Below are positions 52,722-61,538 of a stretch of 64,000 nt of DNA, one piece after another. This DNA is from JAENVU01 sp963765075 (GTDB taxonomy: Bacteria; Actinomycetota; Acidimicrobiia; IMCC26256; JAENVU01): positions 310,001 through 374,000 of the forward strand of contig CAVXVA010000001.1 of assembly GCA_963765075.1 (NCBI GenBank). The letters are read 5' to 3'. Both the position numbers and the translations under genes were made by a program. The first letter of the stretch is position 1; every line of letters starts with the position of its first letter. Under the pieces are notes generated by a model, which saw only the letters and a list, made by a program, of their open reading frames with translations, had not been told where the DNA came from and ran no database searches.

Positions 52722-54704
52722 TCAGACCGGGCCGACCTCGACGCGCGTGTCGTTGAAGCATGCGCCACCGGCCAGATCCGACAACGTGTCGGGCACCAGG
52801 GCGTTGACGGTCAGGCCCTCGGCGAAGTCGCGGCACCACGACCCTTTCGGCATCGAGGCGACCCCGACCCGCAGTGAGGCGTCTGCACGGACCGTGGTGG
52901 TGAGCGAGGCGCGGTCGTTGCGCACCCGCACGGTCTGACCGTCGACGAGGCCACGTGACGCCACATCGGCGGGGTGCATACGGATCGCCGGATCGGACGG
53001 TTGGAACTCGCCGAACATGGAGTTGATCGTCTTGGGCGTCGCCGGCGTGATCAACGTCAGGGGAAATGGGTCGTCGAGCGTTGCGTAGCGGGGCACCCCG
53101 AGCCCCGGAATATCTGCGAGATGGGCGCGGCCGTCGGCGTGCGACGGGACCGTGTCACGGAACTGCACGGTGTCGCCGGCCGGGCGCGTCGCCGACACGC
53201 CACCGGAGAGACGTTCGCCGCGCACGCAGCGCTCCAGCAATGCGTCACGACTCGTATCGAACCGAGTGAGGTCGTAGCCCATGCGGCGGGCTATCTCCGC
53301 GCCCACCTCGTTGTTCGAGCGACTCTCGCCGACGGGATCGATCACGCGTGGCAGCTCCTGCACCAGGTACGAGCCGTACGAGTCGGCCAGGTCATGAGTT
53401 TCGAAATGCGTCGTGGCCGGGAGCACGACGTCTGCATAGCGAGCAGTGTCGGTCATCACCTGTTCGTGCACCACGGTGAAGAGATCGTCGCGGGCGAGGC
53501 CACGCAGGATCGCGCCTTGATTCGGATTCGTCGCGGCCAGATTCGATCCCTGAACGAACAGCACGCGTATCGGTGGATCGAGCGATGCATCGTTGAGCGC
53601 GGCGCCGAACGTGTTCATGTTGAACGCCCGGGTCCGCCGACGATCGTCCGGGGTATCAGGTTCGCGGGCATCCCATCCCACCGGTGACGCTCCGCCGAGG
53701 CTCGCCAAGATGCCCGCGCCCGGCACTCCGAACTGGCCGGTGAGCACCGGGAGACTCATCACGGCCGCGCACGCGGAGCCGCCGTTGCGGTTGCGCTCGA
53801 GTCCCCAGCCCGGGCGTACCAGTGCCGGGCGAATCGTGCCGAGCAACCTGGCGAGCGCAGTGATGCCTGCGGGCGCAACGTCGCAGATCTCCGCGGCGCG
53901 GTCGACGGGGTACTCGTCCGCAGCCGCGAGGAACTCGTCGACTCCGGTCGCATGTTCGGCGACGAAGATGCGGTCGATGAGGTCGAGCCGGTTGAGTTCG
54001 CGCGCGACCGCGTAGGCGAGCACGACGTCGGTACCCGGCCGGACCGCCAGATGCAGATCAGCCCGTTTCGCCGTGGCCGTCGCGCGCGGATCCACCACGA
54101 CGACCTGCGCACCGAACTCTCGTTGCGCGCGAGTGACCAACGGCGGGAGGTGGGTGTTGGACACCGTGGGATTGGCGCCCCAGATCACAATCAGTCGTGA
54201 GTGGATCACGTCGAGCGGATCGGCTGAGAGCATGTTCCCGAACAGGGAGTAGTACGCGACCGAGTAGGTGGCGGCACACACCGTGTGGCGCACCCGGCTC
54301 GCGCCGAAGCGTTTCCAGAAGCGTTCACCCACCTCGTGCTGCAACGCCGGCGACGACGAGTTGTAGAGGTACGGAACCACCGACTCGGGGCCCGGGCCGT
54401 CCTCCGCGGCGCGTAAACGCTCGACGACCACGTCGAGCGCTTCGTCCCAGGTGGCGGTGCGGAACTCACCGGCCCCTTTCGGACCGGTGCGGATCAGCGG
54501 GGTCAGGATCCGCTCGGGCGCGTACACGCGCTGGGCATGGTGCTTCACCTTCTGGCAGATGAAGTCCGCCGTCAGCGGGTTCCCCGGGGCAGCATCGACC
54601 TTGGTGATCCGCCCGTCGGTGACCGTGACGGCGAGCGAGCACGTGTCGGGGCAGTCGAGCGGGCACGCAGTGGTGTGAACCGTGGACTGCGAAGCGGAGG
54701 TCAC
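52722..54704 (-). CDS. Molybdopterin-dependent oxidoreductase (formate-dehydrogenase-like)
   Basis: 660 residues from GTG 54704 (VTSASQSTVHTTACPLDC); a longer frame would run through the REP-like pair. An N-terminal 4Fe-4S motif CPLDCPDTC plus Cys in FICQK, bis-MGD-binding segments (WGANPTVSN, QGSNLAATNPNQG) and a C-terminal MopB domain (IRMHPADVASRGLVDGQ). A Cys in VCAATYS is a candidate molybdenum ligand. No other subunits are nearby, so it probably works as a soluble single-subunit enzyme of the actinobacterial type with unknown substrate. Confidence 0.88.
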   Translation of the reverse strand: MTSASQSTVHTTACPLDCPDTCSLAVTVTDGRITKVDAAPGNPLTADFICQKVKHHAQRVYAPERILTPLIRTGPKGAGEFRTATWDEALDVVVERLRAAEDGPGPESVVPYLYNSSSPALQHEVGERFWKRFGASRVRHTVCAATYSVAYYSLFGNMLSADPLDVIHSRLIVIWGANPTVSNTHLPPLVTRAQREFGAQVVVVDPRATATAKRADLHLAVRPGTDVVLAYAVARELNRLDLIDRIFVAEHATGVDEFLAAADEYPVDRAAEICDVAPAGITALARLLGTIRPALVRPGWGLERNRNGGSACAAVMSLPVLTGQFGVPGAGILASLGGASPVGWDAREPDTPDDRRRTRAFNMNTFGAALNDASLDPPIRVLFVQGSNLAATNPNQGAILRGLARDDLFTVVHEQVMTDTARYADVVLPATTHFETHDLADSYGSYLVQELPRVIDPVGESRSNNEVGAEIARRMGYDLTRFDTSRDALLERCVRGERLSGGVSATRPAGDTVQFRDTVPSHADGRAHLADIPGLGVPRYATLDDPFPLTLITPATPKTINSMFGEFQPSDPAIRMHPADVASRGLVDGQTVRVRNDRASLTTTVRADASLRVGVASMPKGSWCRDFAEGLTVNALVPDTLSDLAGGACFNDTRVEVGPV

Positions 54705-54740
54705 CCGTTCAGTCTCGCGCCCATGCCCCCCAACCGCCCG

Positions 54741-54787
54741 GCGTTTGGCATCTGGTGGTCGGGAGCGGACCACGGTCCGCCAAACGC
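54741..54787 (+). repeat. Palindromic REP-like element, copy D
   Basis: GCGTTTGGCATCTGGTGGTC, 6-base loop, right arm GGACCACGGTCCGCCAAACG plus C. First of a tandem pair in the 172-base gap between the oxidoreductase start and the GDPD stop. Confidence 0.78.
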
Positions 54788-54812
54788 TTCTGTCTCGGGG
54801 GAGATCGGCGGC

Positions 54813-54859
54813 GCGTTTGGCGTCTGGTGGTCCGGAGCCGACCACGATCCGCCAAACGC
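54813..54859 (+). repeat. Palindromic REP-like element, copy E
   Basis: CGTTTGGCGTCTGGTGGTCC and right arm CGACCACGATCCGCCAAACG, 72 bp from copy D, same orientation, 17 bases from the GDPD stop. Confidence 0.78.
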
Positions 54860-54876
54860 TGCTTGGTGGGCGCGGG

Positions 54877-56142
54877 TCAGCGCAGGGTGAGTGGGCCCTG
54901 CGAACCGGCGGTGTCGGCGTTCGCACCCCAGGCCTGGAACGACAGGGTGCGTCCGCCGTGGCGCCGCCACGAGTGACGGGCGTCGACGCGGTACCACCGA
55001 CGTTGGCCCGGCGCGAGGTCCGCGACCATCCCGCCGATGATCTCGCCTCGAGCACGAATCGCGACGAGCGCGAAGCAACGATCGGCGGCGAGGGCCGGGC
55101 ACGTGACCGGGACCCGAAGGTCGCCGCGCCGGAATCGCACGGTCGGACCGACATCGAGCGCGGTTCGGAAACTCGCATCGCGAGCGTCGAGGACGGCTTG
55201 GAGTTGACGAGGCTTGCCGGTGATCAGACCGTCGACCCCGAGGTCGAGCAGCCGGTTCCACTCGGAGGCGACATCGTCGTCGTTGCCGTTGAACCACACC
55301 CACACTGCGAGGTGCGACTCGTGGGCGTCGTCGACCATCTCCTGGGTCACGATGTCGAGACCGGAGTACACCGGCGGGACCTGCACGGCGACCTGACCCG
55401 GAAGTTCCCCGCGGTCCCCGAGGAACCAGTCGGTGGTCGCGCTCAGACCCGGGCTGGTCGCGACCTCGGGGGCCAACTCGCGGAAGTGCGCCAGGATCGT
55501 GTCGTCGAACGAGACCACCACCACTCGCGCCGCGCGCGGCGACGCGTTCAGCACCGCCGCGAGCTGCTCGGCCGCCTCCATGCCATCGGGACCGTCCTTG
55601 ATCTCGACGTCGAGCAGCCGATCCGGGAACCGGTCGAGCACCTGCTGGAACGTCGGGATGGCGAAGTCGTCGGCGGTGTGACCGGCCGGCGGCGCGACCG
55701 CACCGGTCCGAATCCCGCGGAGCTGGTAGTCGGCCGCGGGTTGGCCGTGACAGCTCCAACAGTTCGGCACGAACCAGTAGGCGTTGTCGAGCGCTTGGAG
55801 TTGTGCGGCAGTGCGGTCCCGCACGGGGCCGGTGGTGCCGGTCGTGCGGTCGACGGTGTCGTCGTGGATCACCATCAGCTGGTGATCCGCACTGAGCCGG
55901 AGGTCCAGCTCGAGCACGTCGGCGCCGGCCGCAACCGCTTCCTCGTACGCGTACATCGTCTCGTGCGGCGACTCGAGATCACCGCCGGCGTGGGCGATGT
56001 TGAGCGGCCGCCGGGCGAGCCACGGCGCACTGTCGGGCGCCGCGCCGGCGGGAACCGCAGTCGGCGGCACGAGACCGGCGATCCCACCGAGCGCGACAAC
56101 GGCTCCGAGCAGAATCCGCCGGAGCCGTTGTGCAGTCGTCAT
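54877..56142 (-). CDS. Secreted glycerophosphodiester phosphodiesterase
   Basis: 421 residues from ATG 56142. A signal peptide (LLGAVVALGGIAGLVPP...AGA) precedes a GDPD TIM barrel: His51 in NIAHAGGDLESPHET, Glu78/Asp80 in VLELDLRL, His93 in VIHDDTVDRTT. HAGG replaces the usual HRG. After the barrel (about 325) comes an extra ~95-residue domain with two cysteines (CPALAADRC) of beta-rich type. It should hydrolyse glycerophosphodiesters outside the cell to glycerol-3-phosphate. Confidence 0.88.
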   Translation of the reverse strand: MTTAQRLRRILLGAVVALGGIAGLVPPTAVPAGAAPDSAPWLARRPLNIAHAGGDLESPHETMYAYEEAVAAGADVLELDLRLSADHQLMVIHDDTVDRTTGTTGPVRDRTAAQLQALDNAYWFVPNCWSCHGQPAADYQLRGIRTGAVAPPAGHTADDFAIPTFQQVLDRFPDRLLDVEIKDGPDGMEAAEQLAAVLNASPRAARVVVVSFDDTILAHFRELAPEVATSPGLSATTDWFLGDRGELPGQVAVQVPPVYSGLDIVTQEMVDDAHESHLAVWVWFNGNDDDVASEWNRLLDLGVDGLITGKPRQLQAVLDARDASFRTALDVGPTVRFRRGDLRVPVTCPALAADRCFALVAIRARGEIIGGMVADLAPGQRRWYRVDARHSWRRHGGRTLSFQAWGANADTAGSQGPLTLR

Positions 56143-56152
56143 TGCGTTCGGT

Positions 56153-57268
56153 CTACGCGCTGGCGCGGTCGCGCGCAACCTCGTCGAGATCGGCGTACTC
56201 GGTCTCGGTGTCGGCCCAGTCCTCGAACTGGATCACACCCAGCTCGGTGAACCGCTCCCGCAACCAGCCGTCGCCGGCGTCGAGCAGGCCGAGCTTCTTG
56301 CAGTTCGGCACGATCTTCGAGAACAGGATGTTCTGGAACATCTTCCGGCCTTCGTCCTGGAGCACCAGCGTGAGGGCTTCCTTCACGTCGACGCCCATCC
56401 GCTCCCAGACCTCTTGCTGCAGGAAGCGGTCACGCATCCGCACCGCGGCTTCGAACGCAAACTCCTGCCGCTCGCGGATCTCGCTGGAGTTCAGCTCTTG
56501 GTAGAACTCCTGGAGCGACAACACCCCGAAGGCCACGTGGCGGGCCTCGTCGCTCATGACGTAGCGGAGCAGCTTCTTCAACAGCGGCTCGGTGGTCATC
56601 TGGTGCATGAAGCCGAACGCGGCGAGCGCAAGACCCTCGACCATGATCTGCATTCCGAGGTAGGTCATGTCCCACCGGTTGTCGGCGATGATGTCGTCGA
56701 GCAGCATCTCGAGGTGCGCGTTGACCGGGTAGTGCCCACTCAATTTGGTGTCGAGGTACTTCGCGAACACCTCGACGTGGCGGGCTTCGTCCATCACCTG
56801 CGTCGCGGCGTAGTACTTGGCGTCGATCCACGGCACCGTCTCGACAATCTGCGCGGTACAGATCAAGGCGCCTTGCTCACCGTGCATGAACTGGCTGAGG
56901 CTCCAGTTCTGTGACTCGATACCGAGCTGGATCCACTGGTCTTCGGTCCAGGTCTCGAACACCGTGCCCTTGAGCTCGTCCTCGCGGAACGGACGGTTCA
57001 TCTTCTCTTGATTGGCGAGCACCACTGCCGCCTGGTCCACCTCGATCGACCAGTCGAGGTCGGTCTCGGCATTCCACTGCGAGGTCTTCGCCTTCTCGTA
57101 GAGCTTGATCAGCGCCGGGCGCGACCGGGCGTAGTCCCACGTGAACAGCGCGTCGGCTTCGGCCTTGACCGTGTGCACGATCTCGTCGACGTCGCTATTG
57201 GTGATCGACAAGATCGCTTCGAGGTCGTCGATGTTCTCGCGACCGATCATGTCCTGATTCGTGGCCAT
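56153..57268 (-). CDS. Ferritin-like diiron protein
   Basis: 371 residues from ATG 57268. The six diiron ligands can be read off: Glu131, Glu161 with His164 (DEARHVE), Glu211, Glu241 with His244 (SDEARHVA). This is the fold of R2-like oxidases, acyl-ACP desaturases and amine N-oxygenases; homologues of this length in actinobacteria are mostly uncharacterised. Its Shine-Dalgarno GAGG overlaps the stop of the TetR gene 5 bases upstream, so the two form an operon. Confidence 0.83.
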   Translation of the reverse strand: MATNQDMIGRENIDDLEAILSITNSDVDEIVHTVKAEADALFTWDYARSRPALIKLYEKAKTSQWNAETDLDWSIEVDQAAVVLANQEKMNRPFREDELKGTVFETWTEDQWIQLGIESQNWSLSQFMHGEQGALICTAQIVETVPWIDAKYYAATQVMDEARHVEVFAKYLDTKLSGHYPVNAHLEMLLDDIIADNRWDMTYLGMQIMVEGLALAAFGFMHQMTTEPLLKKLLRYVMSDEARHVAFGVLSLQEFYQELNSSEIRERQEFAFEAAVRMRDRFLQQEVWERMGVDVKEALTLVLQDEGRKMFQNILFSKIVPNCKKLGLLDAGDGWLRERFTELGVIQFEDWADTETEYADLDEVARDRASA

Positions 57269-57272
57269 GGCG

Positions 57273-57893
57273 TTACCTCGCTGACGGAGTGGTGATTGGG
57301 GCAAGAGCAGGGATCACGTGACGACGGACGAGCGCACGCGCGGCACTCTCGTCGGTCATCGCGAACGGGGCGCGGTCGGGGTGGAGATAGGCGAACAGCA
57401 CGCGTGCACTCCATTCCGCGGCACGCGGCGCGCGTTCGGCCGGGACGAACCGGGCGAACACGGAGGCGAAGCGAGTACCGATTTCGGCGAAGGTCCGGTC
57501 GCCGCCATCGAAGGACAGACCCGGCAGGATCACCTCGGGTTCGAGGTCGAGCGCCCGCTGCAGTGCGGTGTGGGTGACGATCGCCTTCGCCGCGGCGACG
57601 AACATCGCGGTGACCGCGTCCTCCAGCGTGTCAGCGGCGGTTGCCGCCGTCGTGATGCGCTCGCTGACCCGGTCGATCTCGCGCTGGACGGTGGCGTCCA
57701 CCACGGCGGCGCGGTTCGGGAAGTAGCGGTAGACGGTCGCTCGGGAGTATCCCGCCTCGCGGGCGATGTCGTCGAGGGTGGTCTTGGCCACGCCGAAGCG
57801 GTTCAGACACCGCAGCGCACCGTCGAGAATCCGGGCGTCGACATCGGCCACGCGGTTCACGCGTTCTTCGACGGCAACGGCGGAATTCGACAT
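57273..57893 (-). CDS. TetR-family regulator
   Basis: 206 residues. N-terminal helix-turn-helix TTLDDIAREAGYSRATVYRYFPNRAAVVD (about 37-65); a variable ligand domain follows. It starts 4 bases from a palindrome with arms TGAGACAC/GTGTCTCA, the likely autoregulatory operator, and is translated just ahead of the ferritin-like gene it probably controls. Confidence 0.92.
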   Translation of the reverse strand: MSNSAVAVEERVNRVADVDARILDGALRCLNRFGVAKTTLDDIAREAGYSRATVYRYFPNRAAVVDATVQREIDRVSERITTAATAADTLEDAVTAMFVAAAKAIVTHTALQRALDLEPEVILPGLSFDGGDRTFAEIGTRFASVFARFVPAERAPRAAEWSARVLFAYLHPDRAPFAMTDESAARALVRRHVIPALAPITTPSAR

Positions 57894-57896
57894 CCA

Positions 57897-57923
57897 TGAG
57901 ACACTACGACGATATGTGTCTCA
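57897..57923. promoter_or_regulatory. Probable TetR operator
   Basis: Perfect inverted repeat TGAGACAC-N11-GTGTCTCA directly upstream of the TetR start (57893), with an extra half-site TGTGTCCCA at 57931-57939. It lies between the two TetR genes, so either regulator could bind it. Confidence 0.75.
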
Positions 57924-57941
57924 CCGTCAATGTGTCCCAGG

Positions 57942-58544
57942 TCACCCGGGCGACGCTTCGGGAGCTCGGATTCCTGCGAGCAGGTGGTCGCGGACCAGCA
58001 CCCGCACTGCGGCCGGGTCGGTCATGTCCCACTCACCGTGGGAGCCGATGAGCGAGAGGATCATGCGGGCGAGAAAATCGGCCGACTCGTCGAGGTCCAC
58101 CTCGGCGAGTACGCGGCCGGCCTTGCGCTCCTGTTCGAGATAGGGCAGAAGAAACGCGGTGATGTAGCGCAGCGGCCGATCCTGCTCGACCGTCAACAAC
58201 GGGAGCAGCTTCTCGGGTTCGGTCACGAGCACCGTCTGGAGCACCTCGTGGCCGTGAACCGCAGTATGCGCGTAGAGCAAACCCCGCTCGAGCATGCCGG
58301 CGAAGTCCTCCGCATCCACCACGGCCTCGGCCAGGCGAATGAAGAAGCGATCCATCTCCCAGCCGACCGCGGCGCGCAGGAGTTCGTCCTTTCCGCCGGG
58401 GAACGCCCGGTAGACCGTCGCGCGCGACACACCACTTTCCTTCACGATGTCTTCGACGGTCGTCTTGGCGATGCCGAAGCGCGCGACGCACTCGTAGGCG
58501 GCGGCGAGGAGTCGTTCTCGTAGGGCGAGCTCAGGAGTGCTCAC
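57942..58544 (-). CDS. TetR-family regulator (second)
   Basis: 200 residues from GTG 58544. Helix-turn-helix TTVEDIVKESGVSRATVYRAFPGGKDELL, similar to its neighbour, suggesting duplication. It follows dapB by 10 bases and precedes the operator palindrome and the first TetR gene. Confidence 0.92.
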   Translation of the reverse strand: MSTPELALRERLLAAAYECVARFGIAKTTVEDIVKESGVSRATVYRAFPGGKDELLRAAVGWEMDRFFIRLAEAVVDAEDFAGMLERGLLYAHTAVHGHEVLQTVLVTEPEKLLPLLTVEQDRPLRYITAFLLPYLEQERKAGRVLAEVDLDESADFLARMILSLIGSHGEWDMTDPAAVRVLVRDHLLAGIRAPEASPG

Positions 58545-58554
58545 GACGGTGACG

Positions 58555-59331
58555 TCACGCGTCGAGGAGGGCGTCGAGCCCGATGGTCAGCCCCTCGAAC
58601 TCGGCAATGCGGCGCACGCCGAGCAAGACGCCGGGCATGAACGAAGACCGGTCGAACGTGTCGTGGCGGATCGAGAGCGTCTGACCGGTCGTGCCGAGCA
58701 TCACTTCCTGACTCGCGATCACTCCCCGCAGGCGGACCGAGTGCACGTGGATCGCGTCTTCGACGATGCCACCACGTGCCCCCTCCGCGATGACGGTGTT
58801 CGTGGGATCCTCCGCCCATTCCTGGGACGCGGCGGCCATGCGGCGCGCGGTGGTAACCGCGGTCCCGGACGGCGCGTCGACCTTGCGATCGTGGTGCAGT
58901 TCGAGGATCTCCGCGGTCTCGAACCACGGCGCCGCCTGCTCCGCGAAACGCATCATGAGGACCGCACCGATCGCGAAGTTGGCGGCGATGAGCGCATTGG
59001 CCTTCGAATGGGTGAACAGCTCCGCGTATTCGTCGAGATCGTCGGTCGAGAAACCGGTCGTACCGACCACGGTGTGAATGTCGTGCGCGGCACACCAACG
59101 AATGTTCTCCCGGGCCGCATCGAGCACGGTGAAGTCGACCGTCACATCGGTGGCGGCATCGATCAGGGCCGCCGGCGCGTCGGCGATCACGATGTCAGAG
59201 TTCGCCACCGTCTCCCCGGCATGGAAGGGGTCGACCGCGGCCACGAGTTCACAATCGGGCGCATCCATGATCGCCTCGCACACGGTGGCCCCCATGCGCC
59301 CGCCCCCACCGAACACGCCCACTCGAATCAT
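58555..59331 (-). CDS. dapB: 4-hydroxy-tetrahydrodipicolinate reductase
   Basis: 258 residues. Dinucleotide-binding VGVFGGGGRMG, the DFTVLDAARE segment, and the active-site ELHHDRKVDAPSGTA with the catalytic His and Lys. It reduces HTPA to tetrahydrodipicolinate, substrate of DapD in this window. Its position after the M16 peptidase and pnp is conserved in actinobacteria. Confidence 0.95.
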   Translation of the reverse strand: MIRVGVFGGGGRMGATVCEAIMDAPDCELVAAVDPFHAGETVANSDIVIADAPAALIDAATDVTVDFTVLDAARENIRWCAAHDIHTVVGTTGFSTDDLDEYAELFTHSKANALIAANFAIGAVLMMRFAEQAAPWFETAEILELHHDRKVDAPSGTAVTTARRMAAASQEWAEDPTNTVIAEGARGGIVEDAIHVHSVRLRGVIASQEVMLGTTGQTLSIRHDTFDRSSFMPGVLLGVRRIAEFEGLTIGLDALLDA

Positions 59332-59393
59332 CCGAGGAGACTACTGATGATGACCCCCTTCCCCACCGGACGTCGACGCGAGAGACTCCGCCC

Positions 59394-59918
59394 ATGGAGT
59401 TCGAGTTCCGCCTCGTCGCCGCTGACGACCTCCCGACGATGCACCGGTGGCTCAACGATCCCGCGGTCGTGAAGTGGTGGGAAGGCGACGACGTGAGCTG
59501 GGACGGAATCGTGCGCGACTACGCACCCGACCGCGAGCCCGATTCCCAGGAGCACTACATCGCCGCGCTCGACGGTGAGGACGTCGGCTGGATCTCATGC
59601 GGACCGGTGGCCGACTGGCCCGACGAGTCGATCGAATGGAGCGACCTCGGCGCCGACGAGTGCGTCGGTGGCATCGACTACCTCATCGGCGATCCCGACC
59701 GGCGCGGTCAAGGGGTGGGCTCCGCGATGATCCGCGCCTTCGTGCGTGACATCGCGTTCGGTGAACATCCCGACTGGACCCAAGTTGGCGCGGACCCCGC
59801 CGAGGAGAACGCCGGATCGTGGGGCGCATTGGCGAGCATCGGCTTCCGCCATCTCGGCACCTACGGCGACGACGACGGCCGATGGCACGTCATGGTCATC
59901 GACCGAGACGAGTTGTGA
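59394..59918 (+). CDS. GNAT acetyltransferase (AAC(6')-like)
   Basis: 174 residues. FRLVAADDLPTMHRWLNDPAVVKWWEG is the N-terminus shared with aminoglycoside 6'-N-acetyltransferases and siderophore/polyamine acyltransferases; acetyl-CoA loop DPDRRGQGVGSAMIRAFV; SWGALASIGF closes the fold. Substrate unproven. It is plus strand, set among minus-strand genes. Confidence 0.85.
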   Translation: MEFEFRLVAADDLPTMHRWLNDPAVVKWWEGDDVSWDGIVRDYAPDREPDSQEHYIAALDGEDVGWISCGPVADWPDESIEWSDLGADECVGGIDYLIGDPDRRGQGVGSAMIRAFVRDIAFGEHPDWTQVGADPAEENAGSWGALASIGFRHLGTYGDDDGRWHVMVIDRDEL

Positions 59919-59946
59919 CCGCGGAGGGGTGACCGCGGAAGTGTGA

Positions 59947-61314
59947 TCAGGCGGCGAGGTGGTGTTCGAGGTCGGCGACCTCGAGCGGTCCGACCACCGA
60001 CAGCACGTGATCGTCGGTCGCGAATACCCGGTCGATCGTGCGGCGTAGGTCGTCGGCCGTGACCGCGTCGACCGCGGCAACGATCTCGTCGACGTTGGGC
60101 ACCTCGCCCAAGGTGAGCAGCCCGCGGCCGAGGCGGTGCATGCGACTGGAACTGGTTTCGAGGGCGAGCGTGGTCGCACCCTTGAGGTGGCCCTTGGCCG
60201 CCATCAGTTCGGATTCGGGGATGCCGTCGGCGACGAGGCGAGCCAGTTCGGCGCGGATCACGTCGAGGGTTTCCCCGACGCAGTCGGGCGCGGTGCCGGC
60301 GTAGACCGACATCGAACCGATCGACTCGTAGGCGGCCCGGTAGGCGTACACCGAGTAGGCCAGCCCGCGCCGCTCGCGGATCTCCTGGAAGAGGCGCGAC
60401 GACATCCCGCCGCCGAGCACCTGGTTGACCACCGAGAGGGCATAGCGGTCCGGGTCGTCACGCGCGATCGAACGCAGCGAGACCACCAGGTGCGCCTGCT
60501 CGGTCGCCCGGTACTCCCCCGTCGAGCGGGCGATCGGCGGGAACCCGTGCGACTGCCGGACCGGACGCACACCGACCGACTCGGGAACCCGACCGGCGAG
60601 ATGCTCGGTCACCATCCGATGGTCGAGATTCCCGGCCGCCGCGATCACCACGTTGCTCGGTACGTAATGCCCGGCGTGATACTCGACGATGGAATCGCGC
60701 GACATCGCGCCGATCGATTCACGCGTGCCCAACACCGAGCGCCCGAGTGGATGACCGCGGAACAGCGCCGCGTTCGCGAGCTCGTGCACGACGTCGTCGG
60801 GCGTGTCGTCGCGCATCCCGATCTCTTCGAGGATGACCCGGCGCTCGGACTCGACCTCGTCGGGCCGGAAGGAGGGCCGCCACACGACGTCGGCGAGGAT
60901 GTCGAGGGCGAGCGTGAGATGGTCGTCGGGGACCCGCACGTAGAAGGCGGTGTACTCCTGAGTCGTGAAGGCGTTCATGTCGCCACCCACCGATTCGACG
61001 GCCGCGGCGATCTCGGACGCGCTGCGATCCTCGGTGCCCTTGAAGAGCAGGTGCTCGAGGAAGTGGCTCGCCCCGAACTGCACATCGGACTCGTCGACGG
61101 CACCGGAGCCGACCCAGAAGCCCACGGCCACCGACCGCAGGTCGGGCATGGCCTCGGTGATCACCCGGGCCTCACCCACCGTGCTGATCGCCACCGAGTC
61201 GCCCCGTGGCCGCAGAGCGTGGTCTGCATCCAGGTCCGTCTGACCGTTTCGCACGGTTTCGACAGACATTTGGCGGTCCAAAGACCCCTTCGACGTTCCA
61301 CCCGCGCCATTCAC
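59947..61314 (-). CDS. M16 zinc peptidase (processing-peptidase family)
   Basis: 455 residues from GTG 61314 (ATG at 61269 is an alternative). The inverted zinc motif HFLEH (H84, E87, H88) and the downstream Glu in the ELANAALFRGHPLGRSVLG region are present, followed by the M16 C-terminal half (QVLGGGMSSRLFQEIRERRGLAYSVYAY). Known as PepR or YmxG-like in the pnp neighbourhood. Target unknown. Confidence 0.92.
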   Translation of the reverse strand: MNGAGGTSKGSLDRQMSVETVRNGQTDLDADHALRPRGDSVAISTVGEARVITEAMPDLRSVAVGFWVGSGAVDESDVQFGASHFLEHLLFKGTEDRSASEIAAAVESVGGDMNAFTTQEYTAFYVRVPDDHLTLALDILADVVWRPSFRPDEVESERRVILEEIGMRDDTPDDVVHELANAALFRGHPLGRSVLGTRESIGAMSRDSIVEYHAGHYVPSNVVIAAAGNLDHRMVTEHLAGRVPESVGVRPVRQSHGFPPIARSTGEYRATEQAHLVVSLRSIARDDPDRYALSVVNQVLGGGMSSRLFQEIRERRGLAYSVYAYRAAYESIGSMSVYAGTAPDCVGETLDVIRAELARLVADGIPESELMAAKGHLKGATTLALETSSSRMHRLGRGLLTLGEVPNVDEIVAAVDAVTADDLRRTIDRVFATDDHVLSVVGPLEVADLEHHLAA

Positions 61315-61485
61315 AAGGTCCCTATCGACGCGCTCTGTGGTCGCCTGGAGACGTTTCGCCCGCGACTGGCACGAGTCGGTCGCTGATCAGGACGAACCGT
61401 CCGGGCGCGACGACGGCGCCAGTCCCACACCCGAAAGTGTCGAACCGACGCCGACCGTCCATCACTTCTGCACGTACTCACCGAC

Positions 61486-61530
61486 CGTTTGGCAGGTGGT
61501 GCGCCCCAGGGCGCCACCATCCGCCAAGCG
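61486..61530 (+). repeat. Palindromic REP-like element, copy F
   Basis: CGTTTGGCAGGTGGTGCGCC, loop CCAG, then GGCGCCACCATCCGCCAAGC plus G. The outer stem matches the family while the inner stem has changed on both sides (TGCGCC/GGCGCC), keeping base pairing. It lies 9 bases past the pnp stop. Confidence 0.75.
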
Positions 61531-61538
61531 CTGCGGGG

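Noticed and set aside
51040..52938. A 632-codon plus-strand frame opposite RNase J
   Set aside because: Antisense shadow; composition typical of reverse reading of GC-rich genes, no motif.
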